Counted from the first letter of the stretch, positions 9,591 through 17,624 are shown. The stretch: 64,000 nucleotides of DNA from Vibrio maritimus (GCA_003263775.1 JYJJ01000003.1:1-64000); one strand, 5' to 3'. The notes: generated by a model from the letters alone, not told the origin. Program-made: numbers and translations.

Positions 9591-9803
9591 TGGTTAACCT
9601 CGAAAATGCACCCGCTACATTCATCAACATATGATGGTGAGATTGGTCAATGTAAGAGCACAATTTGCATTCTGTAATAGCACGCTAACTTTGTAGAAGT
9701 GTAAGTTCAATCCCATAAGAAAACGTCATTTTGTCCTCACATCAAGGGCAACGTTTTGACTTCAAAATTACACATTTTCTACTTACTGAAACAGAGACTA
9801 GAA

Positions 9804-10157
9804 ATGGGCGTGACCATGAAAAAAAATATAGAGCTAAAACTGGGTAACTCGGGCATGGCGACAAGCTTTAGCTATGTCGAGCATTTGGTCGATGGTAAAA
9901 CATTTTGCTTGATAGCGGACACTTGCTCGACGCACCACCGTTCCGTGACGAATGCCATGCCTGAGATTCTGGAATACCTCTTTGAGCACATCGATAGTGA
10001 CGTTTTTGCGTATCGAGATTCGGAAGGTACTTGGGCCGTTATCCTGCTTAAGAACAAGCGTTTGGCTGGCTACAAGTACATACGTGGCCAGAACCACAAT
10101 TGCGCTTTCTTAGAGATTCCGTACTTGATTATCGCTCAAGACTTACAAGCTGCTTAA
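9804..10157 (+). CDS. Hypothetical protein
   Basis: The frame is open from TTG 9756; ATG 9804 or ATG 9816 are the plausible starts, giving 117 or 113 residues. The mid part has C/H residues (IADTCSTHHRSV) and the C-terminus ends EIPYLIIAQDLQAA. I recognise no family. It lies 12 bp before a lipoprotein gene and is probably in an operon with it. Confidence 0.5.
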   Translation: MGVTMKKNIELKLGNSGMATSFSYVEHLVDGKTFCLIADTCSTHHRSVTNAMPEILEYLFEHIDSDVFAYRDSEGTWAVILLKNKRLAGYKYIRGQNHNCAFLEIPYLIIAQDLQAA

Positions 10158-10169
10158 AAGAGGACGGTT

Positions 10170-10898
10170 ATGAAAAATTATCTCACTATGACGCTAATTC
10201 TCGTTTTGGCTGGCTGCAACGGTGTAGAGCAAGTAGCGTCAGACTCCTTTTGTTTACAGGCCCTAAACTCAAAGATCGTTGCCGGCACAAGTGGATTTAG
10301 GCCAGTCAGCCGAACGAACGTTAATGGGGTTGATACTATTGGGTATATTGATAATGCCCTCGTGGTACCTCATTCAGAATGCTCGGCAGCAACAATTGAG
10401 GGGAATGCAACATTCTCTTGGTTTGAGTACGGTGCGGCAATCGAGAAAGACGGCGTACACTCTATCCGTTTCTACACTAACTCATCACAAGAGGCTGCAA
10501 CACAGACAACCAGACTACCCCTTGAAGGTCGATGGCAAGAGCAGTTTGTAGAGAGCGGCCAAGTTACTCGCCAGGTATGGCGAAAACAACCCTTGTATAG
10601 CGTTGTTGATGTAGTCAGAAACTATGACGGTGGAGTCATAACTGAATCGAGCATTACAACTGGAAAAATCGAGAAGAAAAAACGCTTCAACGAAAACACA
10701 GCTACCTTTGATTGTAGCTGGAATAACGACGGTCAGATAACGATTGATGCTGGGTGCGCTAATGAAGTCAACTTTGACTTGTCAATCGTTGGTGCCGTTT
10801 TGGATAACGATTTTTACTTAGAAACACTTCAAACGACAACTGTTAGTTACGAGCAGGAAATAGATAACTTATATCGCGATATCAATCGCTATTGGTAG
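10170..10898 (+). CDS. Predicted lipoprotein of unknown function
   Basis: The N-terminus MKNYLTMTLILVLAGCNG is a lipoprotein signal with the lipobox LAGC, so Cys16 should be the lipidated residue. The remaining 227 residues are soluble, beta-rich by eye, with cysteines near the end (FDCSWNN and DAGCANE). AAAGAGGACGG precedes ATG 10170. It is probably translated with the preceding gene. Function unknown. Confidence 0.68.
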   Translation: MKNYLTMTLILVLAGCNGVEQVASDSFCLQALNSKIVAGTSGFRPVSRTNVNGVDTIGYIDNALVVPHSECSAATIEGNATFSWFEYGAAIEKDGVHSIRFYTNSSQEAATQTTRLPLEGRWQEQFVESGQVTRQVWRKQPLYSVVDVVRNYDGGVITESSITTGKIEKKKRFNENTATFDCSWNNDGQITIDAGCANEVNFDLSIVGAVLDNDFYLETLQTTTVSYEQEIDNLYRDINRYW

Positions 10899-10948
10899 AA
10901 GAGGTGGGCACAGCCCATCTTTTGTCTTCATGGAACTAAGGCAACAAC

Positions 10949-11188
10949 ATGAACAAACGGAAAAGGTATGTTTCTGCTTCGGAAATTGGCAATTGTGAGT
11001 ATTGCCCGATGTCATATTATAGAAACCTTAACAATGAACGTTCATCGACACTTAACCGCTCTCAAAGAATTAAGGGAGAAATCGCTCATGCGGAGCTATC
11101 AAAAAAAGTGCGCTCTGAGTCCGACAACAGGTCTTTGTTGTATCGAATCATCAGTGTGCTGCTTCGAATTTTAGGTATGAGAAAGTGA
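10949..11188 (+). CDS. Cas4-like nuclease, N-terminal cysteine part
   Basis: The 79-residue protein begins with KRYVSASEIGNCEYCPMSYY, the pattern with which Cas4-like PD-(D/E)XK nucleases start (S-x-I, then C-P-x-x-Y, the first iron-sulfur cysteine). A hydrophobic stretch SLLYRIISVLLRILGM closes it. Its last codons overlap the start of the next gene, which carries the catalytic core and the other three cysteines. So the nuclease appears to be encoded as two coupled chains, or a shift joins them. Confidence 0.6.
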   Translation: MNKRKRYVSASEIGNCEYCPMSYYRNLNNERSSTLNRSQRIKGEIAHAELSKKVRSESDNRSLLYRIISVLLRILGMRK

Positions 11189-11751
11189 TCACTCTATTTG
11201 ACCCAGCGAGCATCACCCCTCCATACATTGCCGCGGTATTGATAGCCGTTTGTACTCTTGTTCTGTTACTTCGACTAACTCTCAGAGTGATAATTAGGCT
11301 TTATGACCGTATCAATGTGCACCCAGTCACTCGCTTTGGTTTCAGAGGAACGCTTGTTTACGTTGATGATAAACCGGCCGCCAAGGTGTTTGTGAACCAT
11401 CGATTCGAGTTATCTGCCAAGCCCGACTTTATATTTAAGGTCGGTTTTAATAAGTACGTTATCGCCGAGTTTAAAAACCGCAAGTCAGGCGCAAGGGATT
11501 CAGATATAGCTCAATCGTTAGCAACAGTTGTCGCCGTGCGGTCGAAGTATAACGTTCAAGGTTATTATGTAATCACGAATAATTCCCCGCACTATGAAGC
11601 TTGTACTGAGTCAACCGGAACCATCTACCGGAAAATAGCCAAACTTCATAAGACAGCAAAGCAGATTAAGCACCTCAGCAAACGCCCATCCATCACGCGC
11701 ACGGCCAAATGTCGAACCTGTGGCTACCGCGACAACTGTTTTGGAAGTTAG
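11185..11751 (+). CDS. Cas4-like PD-(D/E)XK nuclease, catalytic part with membrane anchor
   Basis: GTG 11185 overlaps the stop of the preceding gene (GTGA). One hydrophobic segment (about residues 12-35) anchors it in the membrane. The core shows AKPDFIF (motif II Asp) and VIAEFKNRK (motif III E-x-K), and the end has CRTCGYRDNC, the three-cysteine cluster that completes a Cas4-type iron-sulfur site with the N-terminal cysteine of the upstream gene. Family members are DNA exonucleases. There is no CRISPR array nearby, so a plasmid recombination or defence role is more likely. Confidence 0.65.
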   Translation: MITLFDPASITPPYIAAVLIAVCTLVLLLRLTLRVIIRLYDRINVHPVTRFGFRGTLVYVDDKPAAKVFVNHRFELSAKPDFIFKVGFNKYVIAEFKNRKSGARDSDIAQSLATVVAVRSKYNVQGYYVITNNSPHYEACTESTGTIYRKIAKLHKTAKQIKHLSKRPSITRTAKCRTCGYRDNCFGS

Positions 11752-11784
11752 GTCAATATTGGGCTCCCAAGGCAACCACATTCA

Positions 11785-11813
11785 TTGCATTTTGTTTTTG
11801 CAATTACTATTAT
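11785..11813 (+). promoter_or_regulatory. Sigma-70 promoter for leader unit 12012-13413
   Basis: TTGCAT (11785-11790) and TATTAT (11808-11813) are separated by exactly 17 bp. A transcript from here would include the whole downstream leader, including the terminator-like first hairpin, which suggests attenuation. Confidence 0.6.
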
Positions 11814-11873
11814 GAAATCACACCGTTACGTGTCCACGCCACTCGCTTCAATGCCCATCAACTCTATTTTTAG

Positions 11874-12011
11874 TCCTTATTCGTATGGCAGTTCATACGA
11901 ATAAGGATTTTGCACGTCTGTGCGAAAGAGCCACTGCCGATCATGTGGCATCGCAATAGTGCGAGTCGGCCCAGCCTTAACGCTCGCAAGAGCTTATTTT
12001 GGAGATAACAA
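11874..12011 (+). promoter_or_regulatory. Pseudoknot leader RNA, copy 3
   Basis: A perfect 14-bp stem (11874-11887 with 11894-11907) leads into TTTGCAC/GTGCGAA. GCCAC/GTGGC has a loop with GCCGA. TCGCA/TGCGA replaces the CCACA/TGTGG pair of other copies, so both strands changed together. TCGGC (11966-11970) pairs with the loop. A short hairpin GCTCGCAAGAGC and TGGAGATAA precede ATG 12012. Confidence 0.78.
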
Positions 12012-12260
12012 ATGAAACTATCGAGTGAACTAAAAAAATTGCTAGTTGATTGGAAAGAAGAGGAGAAACACCTCGAGCAGTTAGCAAAGTCTCGTCCTGA
12101 ATATCGAGCACAGTACCTAGCTGAACAAACGGGGATGATGCGTCACCGTGTGGAGCTTGAGGAACTGTTGCGAAGAAATGGTATCCACTACCCTCGAACA
12201 GATGTGTTTGAGGGTGAGTTAGATACTGACGAGCATAAGAAGTTTATAGATATTAACTAA
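12012..12260 (+). CDS. Hypothetical small helical protein
   Basis: This is an 82-residue charged protein, helical by eye through residue 60 (KLLVDWKEEEKHLEQLAKS), with no recognised family. The leader and GGAGATAA site define its start. It is first gene of the unit 12012-13413. Confidence 0.7.
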   Translation: MKLSSELKKLLVDWKEEEKHLEQLAKSRPEYRAQYLAEQTGMMRHRVELEELLRRNGIHYPRTDVFEGELDTDEHKKFIDIN

Positions 12261-12304
12261 GTATCAGATATTTGAGCCCGCAAGGGCATCTAAAGGAGAC
12301 AAAT

Positions 12305-12931
12305 ATGACAAGAAATGAGTACAACCAATTCATTCTTGATGAAGTCGTTGATCATGGAAGTTGCTACGCTGAAATTTGCTCAAGTTGCGGCAAGCAAGCG
12401 ACAAGGCGTGATTTTGAAGCCTGCCATACAGGTTCAGTGAATCAGCATTACACACTAGACTGCTTACATTGTGGTCACCATGAATGTGACCAAGATGACG
12501 GTATGTGTTCTATTTGTGATTCACAGCACTCTACACCACCCGGTTACATGGAATCAGGGAAGCTTGATTTGATAGTAATGAAGCTTCTAGAAGACATGAT
12601 GCATGCCGGCAGAGTGAACCCGCTAGATTGGAGTTTTGCAAAGCTATATGCACTGCAAAACCCACGAGCTGTGGATTGGTACGACACTGTTTTTGGCGAC
12701 AATGATTGTTTAACGGCAAGAGACTTCATCCGAAAAACTCAAAAGCGTTTGTTGGATATGAAGTTTGAAATCTGGCTGGATAACAAAATCGACTCTGAAA
12801 AGTCGCTGGAAGTTTGTCCACAATGTCATCAAAGAAGTTTTGAAGTCACAGTACATTCCTCTGACATTGACTCCGACGTCTATGTCAATTTTGAAAGCAG
12901 AGGGTGTACGAGTTGTGGTCACTACAACTAG
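12305..12931 (+). CDS. Zinc-ribbon protein with multiple cysteine pairs
   Basis: The start is ATG 12305, after GCCCGCAAGGGC (12276-12287) and AAAGGAGACAA. The 208-residue protein has three cysteine clusters: CSSCG with CLHCG and CSICD near the N-terminus, then CPQC and CTSCG at the end. It should bind two or more zinc ions. The middle is helical. The function is unknown; the location among DNA-metabolism genes suggests nucleic-acid binding. Confidence 0.68.
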   Translation: MTRNEYNQFILDEVVDHGSCYAEICSSCGKQATRRDFEACHTGSVNQHYTLDCLHCGHHECDQDDGMCSICDSQHSTPPGYMESGKLDLIVMKLLEDMMHAGRVNPLDWSFAKLYALQNPRAVDWYDTVFGDNDCLTARDFIRKTQKRLLDMKFEIWLDNKIDSEKSLEVCPQCHQRSFEVTVHSSDIDSDVYVNFESRGCTSCGHYN

Positions 12932-13050
12932 CCGCCACTAAAGAGACTTTACCTATCTTGCCAATTTGCTGTTTGGGATGGTTCCAACGCATAAGGACTT
13001 GATCAAATTAGCGTAAAAATCTGCCCGCAAGGGCATCTTAAGGAGACAAT

Positions 13051-13413
13051 ATGCACCACTTTTTTAATGATCCACATATGACGTTAGCTTTCGTTAACAA
13101 CGGTAGGTTGCATCTATCTACAGCTTGTAGCTTACAAGAACGCCGAGACCTATCTCTTCCAACCATTGGTGAGATTCACGGTGTGAGATTCTATAGCGAT
13201 CGAGTTAGCTTGCAGACGTCGCAAACGTTCACTTCTCAAACGTACATTGTGGTTGATGCAACTGCTTTCGAAGTAGGTCTCGTGACAGATTGTGAACGCA
13301 CAGCCAATGAATATATGGAGCAAAATGACCGTTTCGCATACATGACGTGTGATAGTAGAGGTTACCACTACTTAACCAGCTTAGATGGTGTGGAATTAAA
13401 AGAAACACGATAA
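13051..13413 (+). CDS. Hypothetical protein
   Basis: This is a 120-residue protein preceded by GCCCGCAAGGGC (13023-13034) and AAGGAGACA. It is the last gene of its unit and is followed by a perfect inverted repeat. No family is recognised; it is soluble with several cysteines and no membrane segment. Confidence 0.65.
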   Translation: MHHFFNDPHMTLAFVNNGRLHLSTACSLQERRDLSLPTIGEIHGVRFYSDRVSLQTSQTFTSQTYIVVDATAFEVGLVTDCERTANEYMEQNDRFAYMTCDSRGYHYLTSLDGVELKETR

Positions 13414-13420
13414 CTGACCA

Positions 13421-13441
13421 GTGCCTACATTATGTAGGCAC
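13421..13441 (+). terminator. Perfect hairpin after 13413
   Basis: GTGCCTACA and TGTAGGCAC pair around TTA. A strong T tail is lacking, so it may be a terminator or an RNA-stabilising stem. Confidence 0.5.
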
Positions 13442-13458
13442 GGTTAATTGCTGAGTCA

Positions 13459-13597
13459 TCCTTGTTATGCGAGAACGCATACCAAGGATAATTTTTGCAC
13501 TTAGTGCAGAAAGTCACTGTCGATAGAGTGACACCACATTTGTGTGGTTCGACAACAACCACCTCGCTCGCAAGGGCATTAAACTAGGAGATAAAAC
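13459..13597 (+). promoter_or_regulatory. Pseudoknot leader RNA, copy 4
   Basis: TCCTTGTTATGCG pairs with CGCATACCAAGGA. TGCAC/GTGCA follows. GTCAC/GTGAC has a loop with GTCGA, CCACA/TGTGG follows, and TCGAC (13549-13553) pairs to the loop. Here the pseudoknot is GTCGA/TCGAC instead of GCCGA/TCGGC, a compensatory change. GCTCGCAAGGGC and AGGAGATAA precede ATG 13598. Confidence 0.78.
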
Positions 13598-15193
13598 ATG
13601 CAGAAATTAAAGAAGAAGAAACAGGTTAAAACTAAGTTTCGAAAGCTTGAAAATCCAACCGTGGATTTGGCGTTCAGAAATTCACTCGAGTCGATGATTG
13701 ACGAGTTCATGCCAGATTGGAGTTACGATATCCAATATGACGAGAACTGTCATTACAACATTGGAATGAGCGGAGGCGCAGATTCCACTGCATTGGGATT
13801 GGTGCTACTAATAAAGCATCCTGATATACCGTGGAAGCTTCTCGCGTGTGATACTGGAAATGAACCCTCTGAGTTTCATGCCATCCTTGATATCTTCGCT
13901 TACAAACTAGGCGCTGATGTCACGATCGCGTATCCAGAACTGACATTGTTTGAGAAAATTGACACCAACGGGTTTCTGCCAAGTGGTCGCTCGCGATGGT
14001 GCACGGCGTACGCAAAAGTAGTTCCTTGGCAAGACTACATTGCTCAAGTGCTAGAAGACCCAGACATGCGTTGTGTAAATGCTGCGGGGCTTAGATACGA
14101 CGAGAGGGATCGCCTTGGTATAATCGGGCTTGATAGAGTTGATTCTATTCACCCTTTTGTGACCGAGAAAGTCGAGCGCCGAGCGGTAATGCGTTTGGCG
14201 AGTGAGGCAGGAGCACTATCAGCCACCTATTTTAGACAAAAATCACGAAGTGGGTGTCTCAATTGTTTCTTCCAGTCCAAACAAGAGCTCATAGCTCTGT
14301 CTATTTGGGATGCGAAACAGTTTGCTGAAGGGGCTCGTGTTGAAAAACTCAACCCGGAAATCTATCAACTGCTTGATGACAGTAATCACCCTATAGCAGA
14401 CCTTGGTTTCTATTCGGCATACCCACTGTCAGACATCGTAGTGAAAGGAAAGTGCTCTCTTGAAGTCGTCAATATATTTGGTGACAAGTCGCGCACTGAT
14501 GAAACCGGTGTGAACTGGGATTATCAGCCTCGACCCATCAAGAAAAAGAGGGTAGTGAAGGAAAAAACAGGCGAACTGGATCTATTTTCAGAATCACCTG
14601 AGATTGTTGAGCACAAAGAAGTTGAAGACGCCTATTTGGATTTGTACGTAGCGGTAGAAACGCTTGTGCATCCCCTGTATCGCGGCAACTTTGGTGTTTA
14701 CTCACAGCTTCCAATTACGTGGTCAACGACGGTAAGTGGCTTGTCTCGCAGCGTTTCAGGCTATCTTTACCACCGCGCATTGGCGGCCGATGGTTTCTTC
14801 GATAGTCTTGATCGCTATGATGAGCACAGTCACGTCACAGTCTATTGTCTTCGCTTTCCAAGGAGTATCATGCCGTGTGTCAATTATGACCAAGATGGCG
14901 TTTACACGTGGAAGCAAGGCAGTTCGTATAGAGAGGTATTATTTCAACGCTCTGCGATTAACCGTCTGTGTCACTATCTTGCATCGAAACAAGTTTTAGA
15001 GCATGCAGATAAGTTTGACTCAATAGTTGTGAAGCAGAGCAAAGACTATATTTCTCAGGTTGACGAGGCAGAGGTAGAGCTTGGAGAGCTAGTAGGTATT
15101 GGTCACTTCAAACCAAAGCCGATGATAGACGCACGTGATGATAGTTATGATGAGAACATTGCTACCCTAGTGTGTCCAATGTGTAGCTTGTGA
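13598..15193 (+). CDS. PAPS-reductase-like PP-loop protein, large form
   Basis: The 531-residue protein has the PP-loop MSGGADSTALGLVLL (about residues 58-72), LLACDTGNEPSEF as the second nucleotide-binding strand, RSRWCTAYAK, and GCLNCFFQSKQE resembling the metal or iron-sulfur cysteines of PAPS-reductase relatives. The C-terminal 200 residues are unrelated and end in CPMCSL. Family members include sulfotransfer and DNA phosphorothioation enzymes (DndC), but nothing here proves that substrate. It heads the unit 13598-15655 behind leader copy 4. Confidence 0.78.
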   Translation: MQKLKKKKQVKTKFRKLENPTVDLAFRNSLESMIDEFMPDWSYDIQYDENCHYNIGMSGGADSTALGLVLLIKHPDIPWKLLACDTGNEPSEFHAILDIFAYKLGADVTIAYPELTLFEKIDTNGFLPSGRSRWCTAYAKVVPWQDYIAQVLEDPDMRCVNAAGLRYDERDRLGIIGLDRVDSIHPFVTEKVERRAVMRLASEAGALSATYFRQKSRSGCLNCFFQSKQELIALSIWDAKQFAEGARVEKLNPEIYQLLDDSNHPIADLGFYSAYPLSDIVVKGKCSLEVVNIFGDKSRTDETGVNWDYQPRPIKKKRVVKEKTGELDLFSESPEIVEHKEVEDAYLDLYVAVETLVHPLYRGNFGVYSQLPITWSTTVSGLSRSVSGYLYHRALAADGFFDSLDRYDEHSHVTVYCLRFPRSIMPCVNYDQDGVYTWKQGSSYREVLFQRSAINRLCHYLASKQVLEHADKFDSIVVKQSKDYISQVDEAEVELGELVGIGHFKPKPMIDARDDSYDENIATLVCPMCSL

Positions 15194-15232
15194 TTTTGCC
15201 CGAGAGGGCCATTAATTGGAGATAAGTATGAT

Positions 15233-15655
15233 ATGAAGACGTTTACGGAAGTGGTCGAGCTATCTCGCGAGGATAGCGGTCCAAGTAATTGCATTGTGCG
15301 GGTGCATAACTTGCACATAGCTCACTTTAAGAGACGACAGCTGGTTGTTATAAAACACCCTGCTACCGGTCGCCGCACATTGCGTTATGTAATGGGCGGT
15401 GGTGGCAAGGTTAAAGGGTTAACCAAAACAACACTGGCTATCGATTATGATGCGCTCGTTGATTTGGGTGTTACGCGCACTAAAAGTGGATTGACACTGG
15501 AAATGCGCAAGGCAAACTGGCTAGACGCGTTCGGATGGTATTGGAACAGCCCTGACGTGTTGGTGATGCTCAATTGGCGCTTTTTGCTGGTGGCTATGGC
15601 CTTGACCTTAATTTCTTTTGTAGACCTTGTTGTTGGCAAGTTCATACCTCAATAG
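15233..15655 (+). CDS. Hypothetical protein with C-terminal membrane segment
   Basis: The 140-residue protein has a basic soluble domain and one hydrophobic helix near the end (WRFLLVAMALTLISFVDLVV, about residues 116-135). GCCCGAGAGGGC (15198-15209) and GGAGATAA lie upstream. The best-spaced ATG (15228) reads Met-Ile-stop and overlaps the real ATG 15233, so translation may re-start there. Function unknown. Confidence 0.65.
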   Translation: MKTFTEVVELSREDSGPSNCIVRVHNLHIAHFKRRQLVVIKHPATGRRTLRYVMGGGGKVKGLTKTTLAIDYDALVDLGVTRTKSGLTLEMRKANWLDAFGWYWNSPDVLVMLNWRFLLVAMALTLISFVDLVVGKFIPQ

Positions 15656-15666
15656 ATACTGAATCT

Positions 15667-15690
15667 AACCGCCGAAAGGCGGTTTTTTTT
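15667..15690 (+). terminator. Intrinsic terminator
   Basis: AACCGCC and GGCGGTT pair around GAAA and are followed by a T8 run. It ends the PP-loop unit. Confidence 0.9.
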
Positions 15691-15850
15691 CGGAAAGTTG
15701 GCGAGTTCCAACACTCCTAGACCTTCGCACAGTTGCACAGCATGAAGCAGTTATTGAGAAACTGTAAAAGCTCACTTTAAAGTCAGTATAGGCAGCATAT
15801 AATCTTTGTAAATCGGATTTCTATTCTACTTGTGAAGCAATGGGGGATTT

Positions 15851-16114
15851 ATGCAATTGGTGGATCAGACTTTGTACCTTATTCAGTTGTACCCGATTCT
15901 GTTGGCATTGCTTTGGCCTATCGCAGCGTTGTTGTCTTTTATTATCTTTCGTGACGAAAAAGTACCCTATCAAACCAGATATGATGACTTCGGCGATGCA
16001 GCTCGGTCTTACGCTGCGAGAATGTATGAAGAACAAGCTAACAAGCGTAAAAGATTTCGGCACTTCAGTGCGATTGGCATTATTGCGAGCATATTGTACC
16101 TATGGCTTAGGTAG
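15851..16114 (+). CDS. Small membrane protein
   Basis: This 87-residue protein has a hydrophobic N-terminal segment (about residues 8-33) and another at the C-terminus (about 71-87), with a basic central part. ATG 15851 follows TGGGGGATT. It lies just outside the left direct repeat of the array element. No family is recognised. Confidence 0.6.
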   Translation: MQLVDQTLYLIQLYPILLALLWPIAALLSFIIFRDEKVPYQTRYDDFGDAARSYAARMYEEQANKRKRFRHFSAIGIIASILYLWLR

Positions 16115-16144
16115 CACCAAATAAAGTACTTCACCGCTACTAAC

Positions 16145-16204
16145 GATCACAAATAGTTAAGAGCCAGCGACCGCAATATTGCATTTTCGGACGCGTAAAA
16201 CTAT
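16145..16204 (+). repeat. Left flanking direct repeat (attL-like) of array element 1
   Basis: This 60-bp sequence matches 22690-22749 at 50 of 60 positions without gaps, in the same orientation. The core GCAATATTGCATTTTC is identical and contains the palindrome GCAATATTGC. The repeats bracket the recombinase and all the small genes of array 1. The 200 bp between the repeat and the recombinase hold only a small hairpin (AACACC with GGTGTT). Confidence 0.8.
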
Positions 16205-16408
16205 AAGAAAATTATAATTATTGTCCTCCTACAGTCGACTGAAGAACACCAGAAAAGATACCACCTGTATATCTAGTATCGACCAAGCGCCACGGTGCAC
16301 CATTTAGATGTTTTCCCCTAAACACCGTTTCCAAAAGGTGTTAACGTATTCCGACACTGCCTAATGCAACGTGTGTGTATTTTCCCATTTTCAATAGGAA
16401 CGGCACAC

Positions 16409-17080
16409 ATGAGTAAAGCCAAATCACAAGCAAGCACACTCACGGCACACCAAATCACCAAGGTTTTTAGTCGCATACGGCTAATGTCGAACCCACATCA
16501 GAAAGCCGCGATCATAGCCCTATCATTATCAGGTTTAAGAGTCACCGAATTAAGCCGCGTCATTGTGAGCGACATAATCACTAAACGTGGCGAGATTAAG
16601 CCAGAGATTGCACTCAGGGCGGCTATTACAAAGGGCTGCAAACCTAGATCAGTTTGGTTATCCAAACGCGCTCAGAGCGTGATACAGAAATATATCGACT
16701 ACAGACTGAGGTTTAAGCAGGGCATATCGCTTAACTGTGAATACCAAGGCTTAAATCCAAATAGTTGTTTTATTCTTAGTTCCAAAGGCTTCCCATACTC
16801 GTTAAAAGCCAAACGCAGAGTGATGTATGATGGAAGTGAGAATGTTTACTATGCCGCTGATTCTGTTGAACTTTTAATACGAACCATTTATCAAAAATCT
16901 GGATTAAGGGGGTGCAGTTCGCACAGTGGCAGAAGATCTCTAGCGTCCAAGTTGAACGCCTCCAACGTATCACTTGAAACCATAGCTAGGACGCTAGGCC
17001 ATAGCGAGACTCAAACGACTCTTGTTTACATCGAAATAACACCATCGCAACTTGAAAAGGCGGCAGCGTTAGCGCTATAG
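16409..17080 (+). CDS. Tyrosine recombinase of array 1
   Basis: The 223-residue protein has catalytic Arg in SGLRVTEL, His-x-x-Arg in CSSHSGRRSLAS, His in LGHSETQTT and Tyr in LVYIEI. It lacks an N-terminal core-binding domain. It is homologous to the recombinase at 37176-37927: both share a GLNPxS block and a CSSHxGRxS block. ATG 16409 has AGGAACGG upstream; the frame is open from 16364. Each of the two heads an array of tiny genes, so they may be the enzymes that move these units. Confidence 0.88.
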   Translation: MSKAKSQASTLTAHQITKVFSRIRLMSNPHQKAAIIALSLSGLRVTELSRVIVSDIITKRGEIKPEIALRAAITKGCKPRSVWLSKRAQSVIQKYIDYRLRFKQGISLNCEYQGLNPNSCFILSSKGFPYSLKAKRRVMYDGSENVYYAADSVELLIRTIYQKSGLRGCSSHSGRRSLASKLNASNVSLETIARTLGHSETQTTLVYIEITPSQLEKAAALAL

Positions 17081-17097
17081 TGGTACGCAATGAGTAC
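17052..17097 (+). promoter_or_regulatory. Promoter and operator before HTH gene
   Basis: TTGAAA (17052-17057) and TATAGT (17076-17081) are 18 bp apart, overlapping the end of the recombinase gene. The imperfect palindrome GTACGCAATGAGTAC (17083-17097) covers the expected transcription start. It matches the operator at 17310 at 13 of 15 positions. Confidence 0.62.
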
Positions 17098-17118
17098 CCA
17101 TAAGTAAGTGAGAGTAAG

Positions 17119-17301
17119 ATGACTCAAAAGGAATTCCTCAACAACGCCAAAACTAAACTAGGTGTGACGTGGGACGAATTAGCCAAGCAATCAGGCATTA
17201 AACCAAGAGCATTGAAAACCTATCGAATGCCGGAAGATTCAAAGGATTACAGAACTATGCCCGACCTCGCAAAATCAGCGATAGAAAGGCTTTTAAATTA
17301 G
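17119..17301 (+). CDS. Small HTH regulator (Xre/Cro-like)
   Basis: This 60-residue protein has a helix-turn-helix pattern WDELAKQSGIKPRALKTYR (about residues 19-37). It lies between two copies of a GTACGCAWTG-type palindrome, each placed in a promoter. The simplest reading is that it represses its own gene and the downstream array, or acts as excision factor for the recombinase next door. The start ATG 17119 follows AGTGAGAGTAAG. Confidence 0.65.
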   Translation: MTQKEFLNNAKTKLGVTWDELAKQSGIKPRALKTYRMPEDSKDYRTMPDLAKSAIERLLN

Positions 17302-17330
17302 TTGCACAGGTACGCATTGCGTACTATAGT
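17302..17330 (+). promoter_or_regulatory. Array promoter with operator in the spacer
   Basis: TTGCAC (17302-17307) and TATAGT (17325-17330) are separated by exactly 17 bp. The spacer contains the near-perfect palindrome GTACGCATTGCGTAC (17310-17324). A repressor bound there would block the promoter of the whole array, like the common promoter of an integron but regulated. Confidence 0.7.
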
Positions 17331-17363
17331 GTGTATATCTTAAGCATAAAGAAAGGGAAAGTC

Positions 17364-17624
17364 ATGAACACAAATATGGAAATTGACATCTACACGCAAC
17401 AACGCAAGTCACAAGAAATACTTAAACTAACTCTATCTTTGTTCTTACTTGTTGGCGGCTTAGTAGTTGGCTTTTTTTCTGAGAGCATCGAGAGCGAACT
17501 TGGTTTACCTGCAAAAGTGATTGGAATCCCCGCTTTGCTTTTTAATCTTCTTGGGGCTTACGGCTTAGTTCAGTGGATTTTGATCGGGAAAGAATACGTA
17601 TTCCCACGTAAAACTAAACAATAG
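17364..17624 (+). CDS. Small membrane protein, array 1
   Basis: ATG 17364 follows AAAGGGAAAGTC, the array start motif. The 86-residue protein has two hydrophobic helices (about 22-41 and 50-75). Function unknown. Confidence 0.65.
   Translation: MNTNMEIDIYTQQRKSQEILKLTLSLFLLVGGLVVGFFSESIESELGLPAKVIGIPALLFNLLGAYGLVQWILIGKEYVFPRKTKQ

Noticed and set aside
9834..10097. Two long minus-strand frames over the gene at 9804
   Set aside because: Neither has a plausible start signal and the + strand frame continues into an operon with a clear lipoprotein gene.
11185..11751. Cas4 as evidence for a CRISPR-Cas locus
   Set aside because: No regularly spaced repeats and no other cas genes were seen anywhere in the window. 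Cas4-like nucleases are widespread outside CRISPR.
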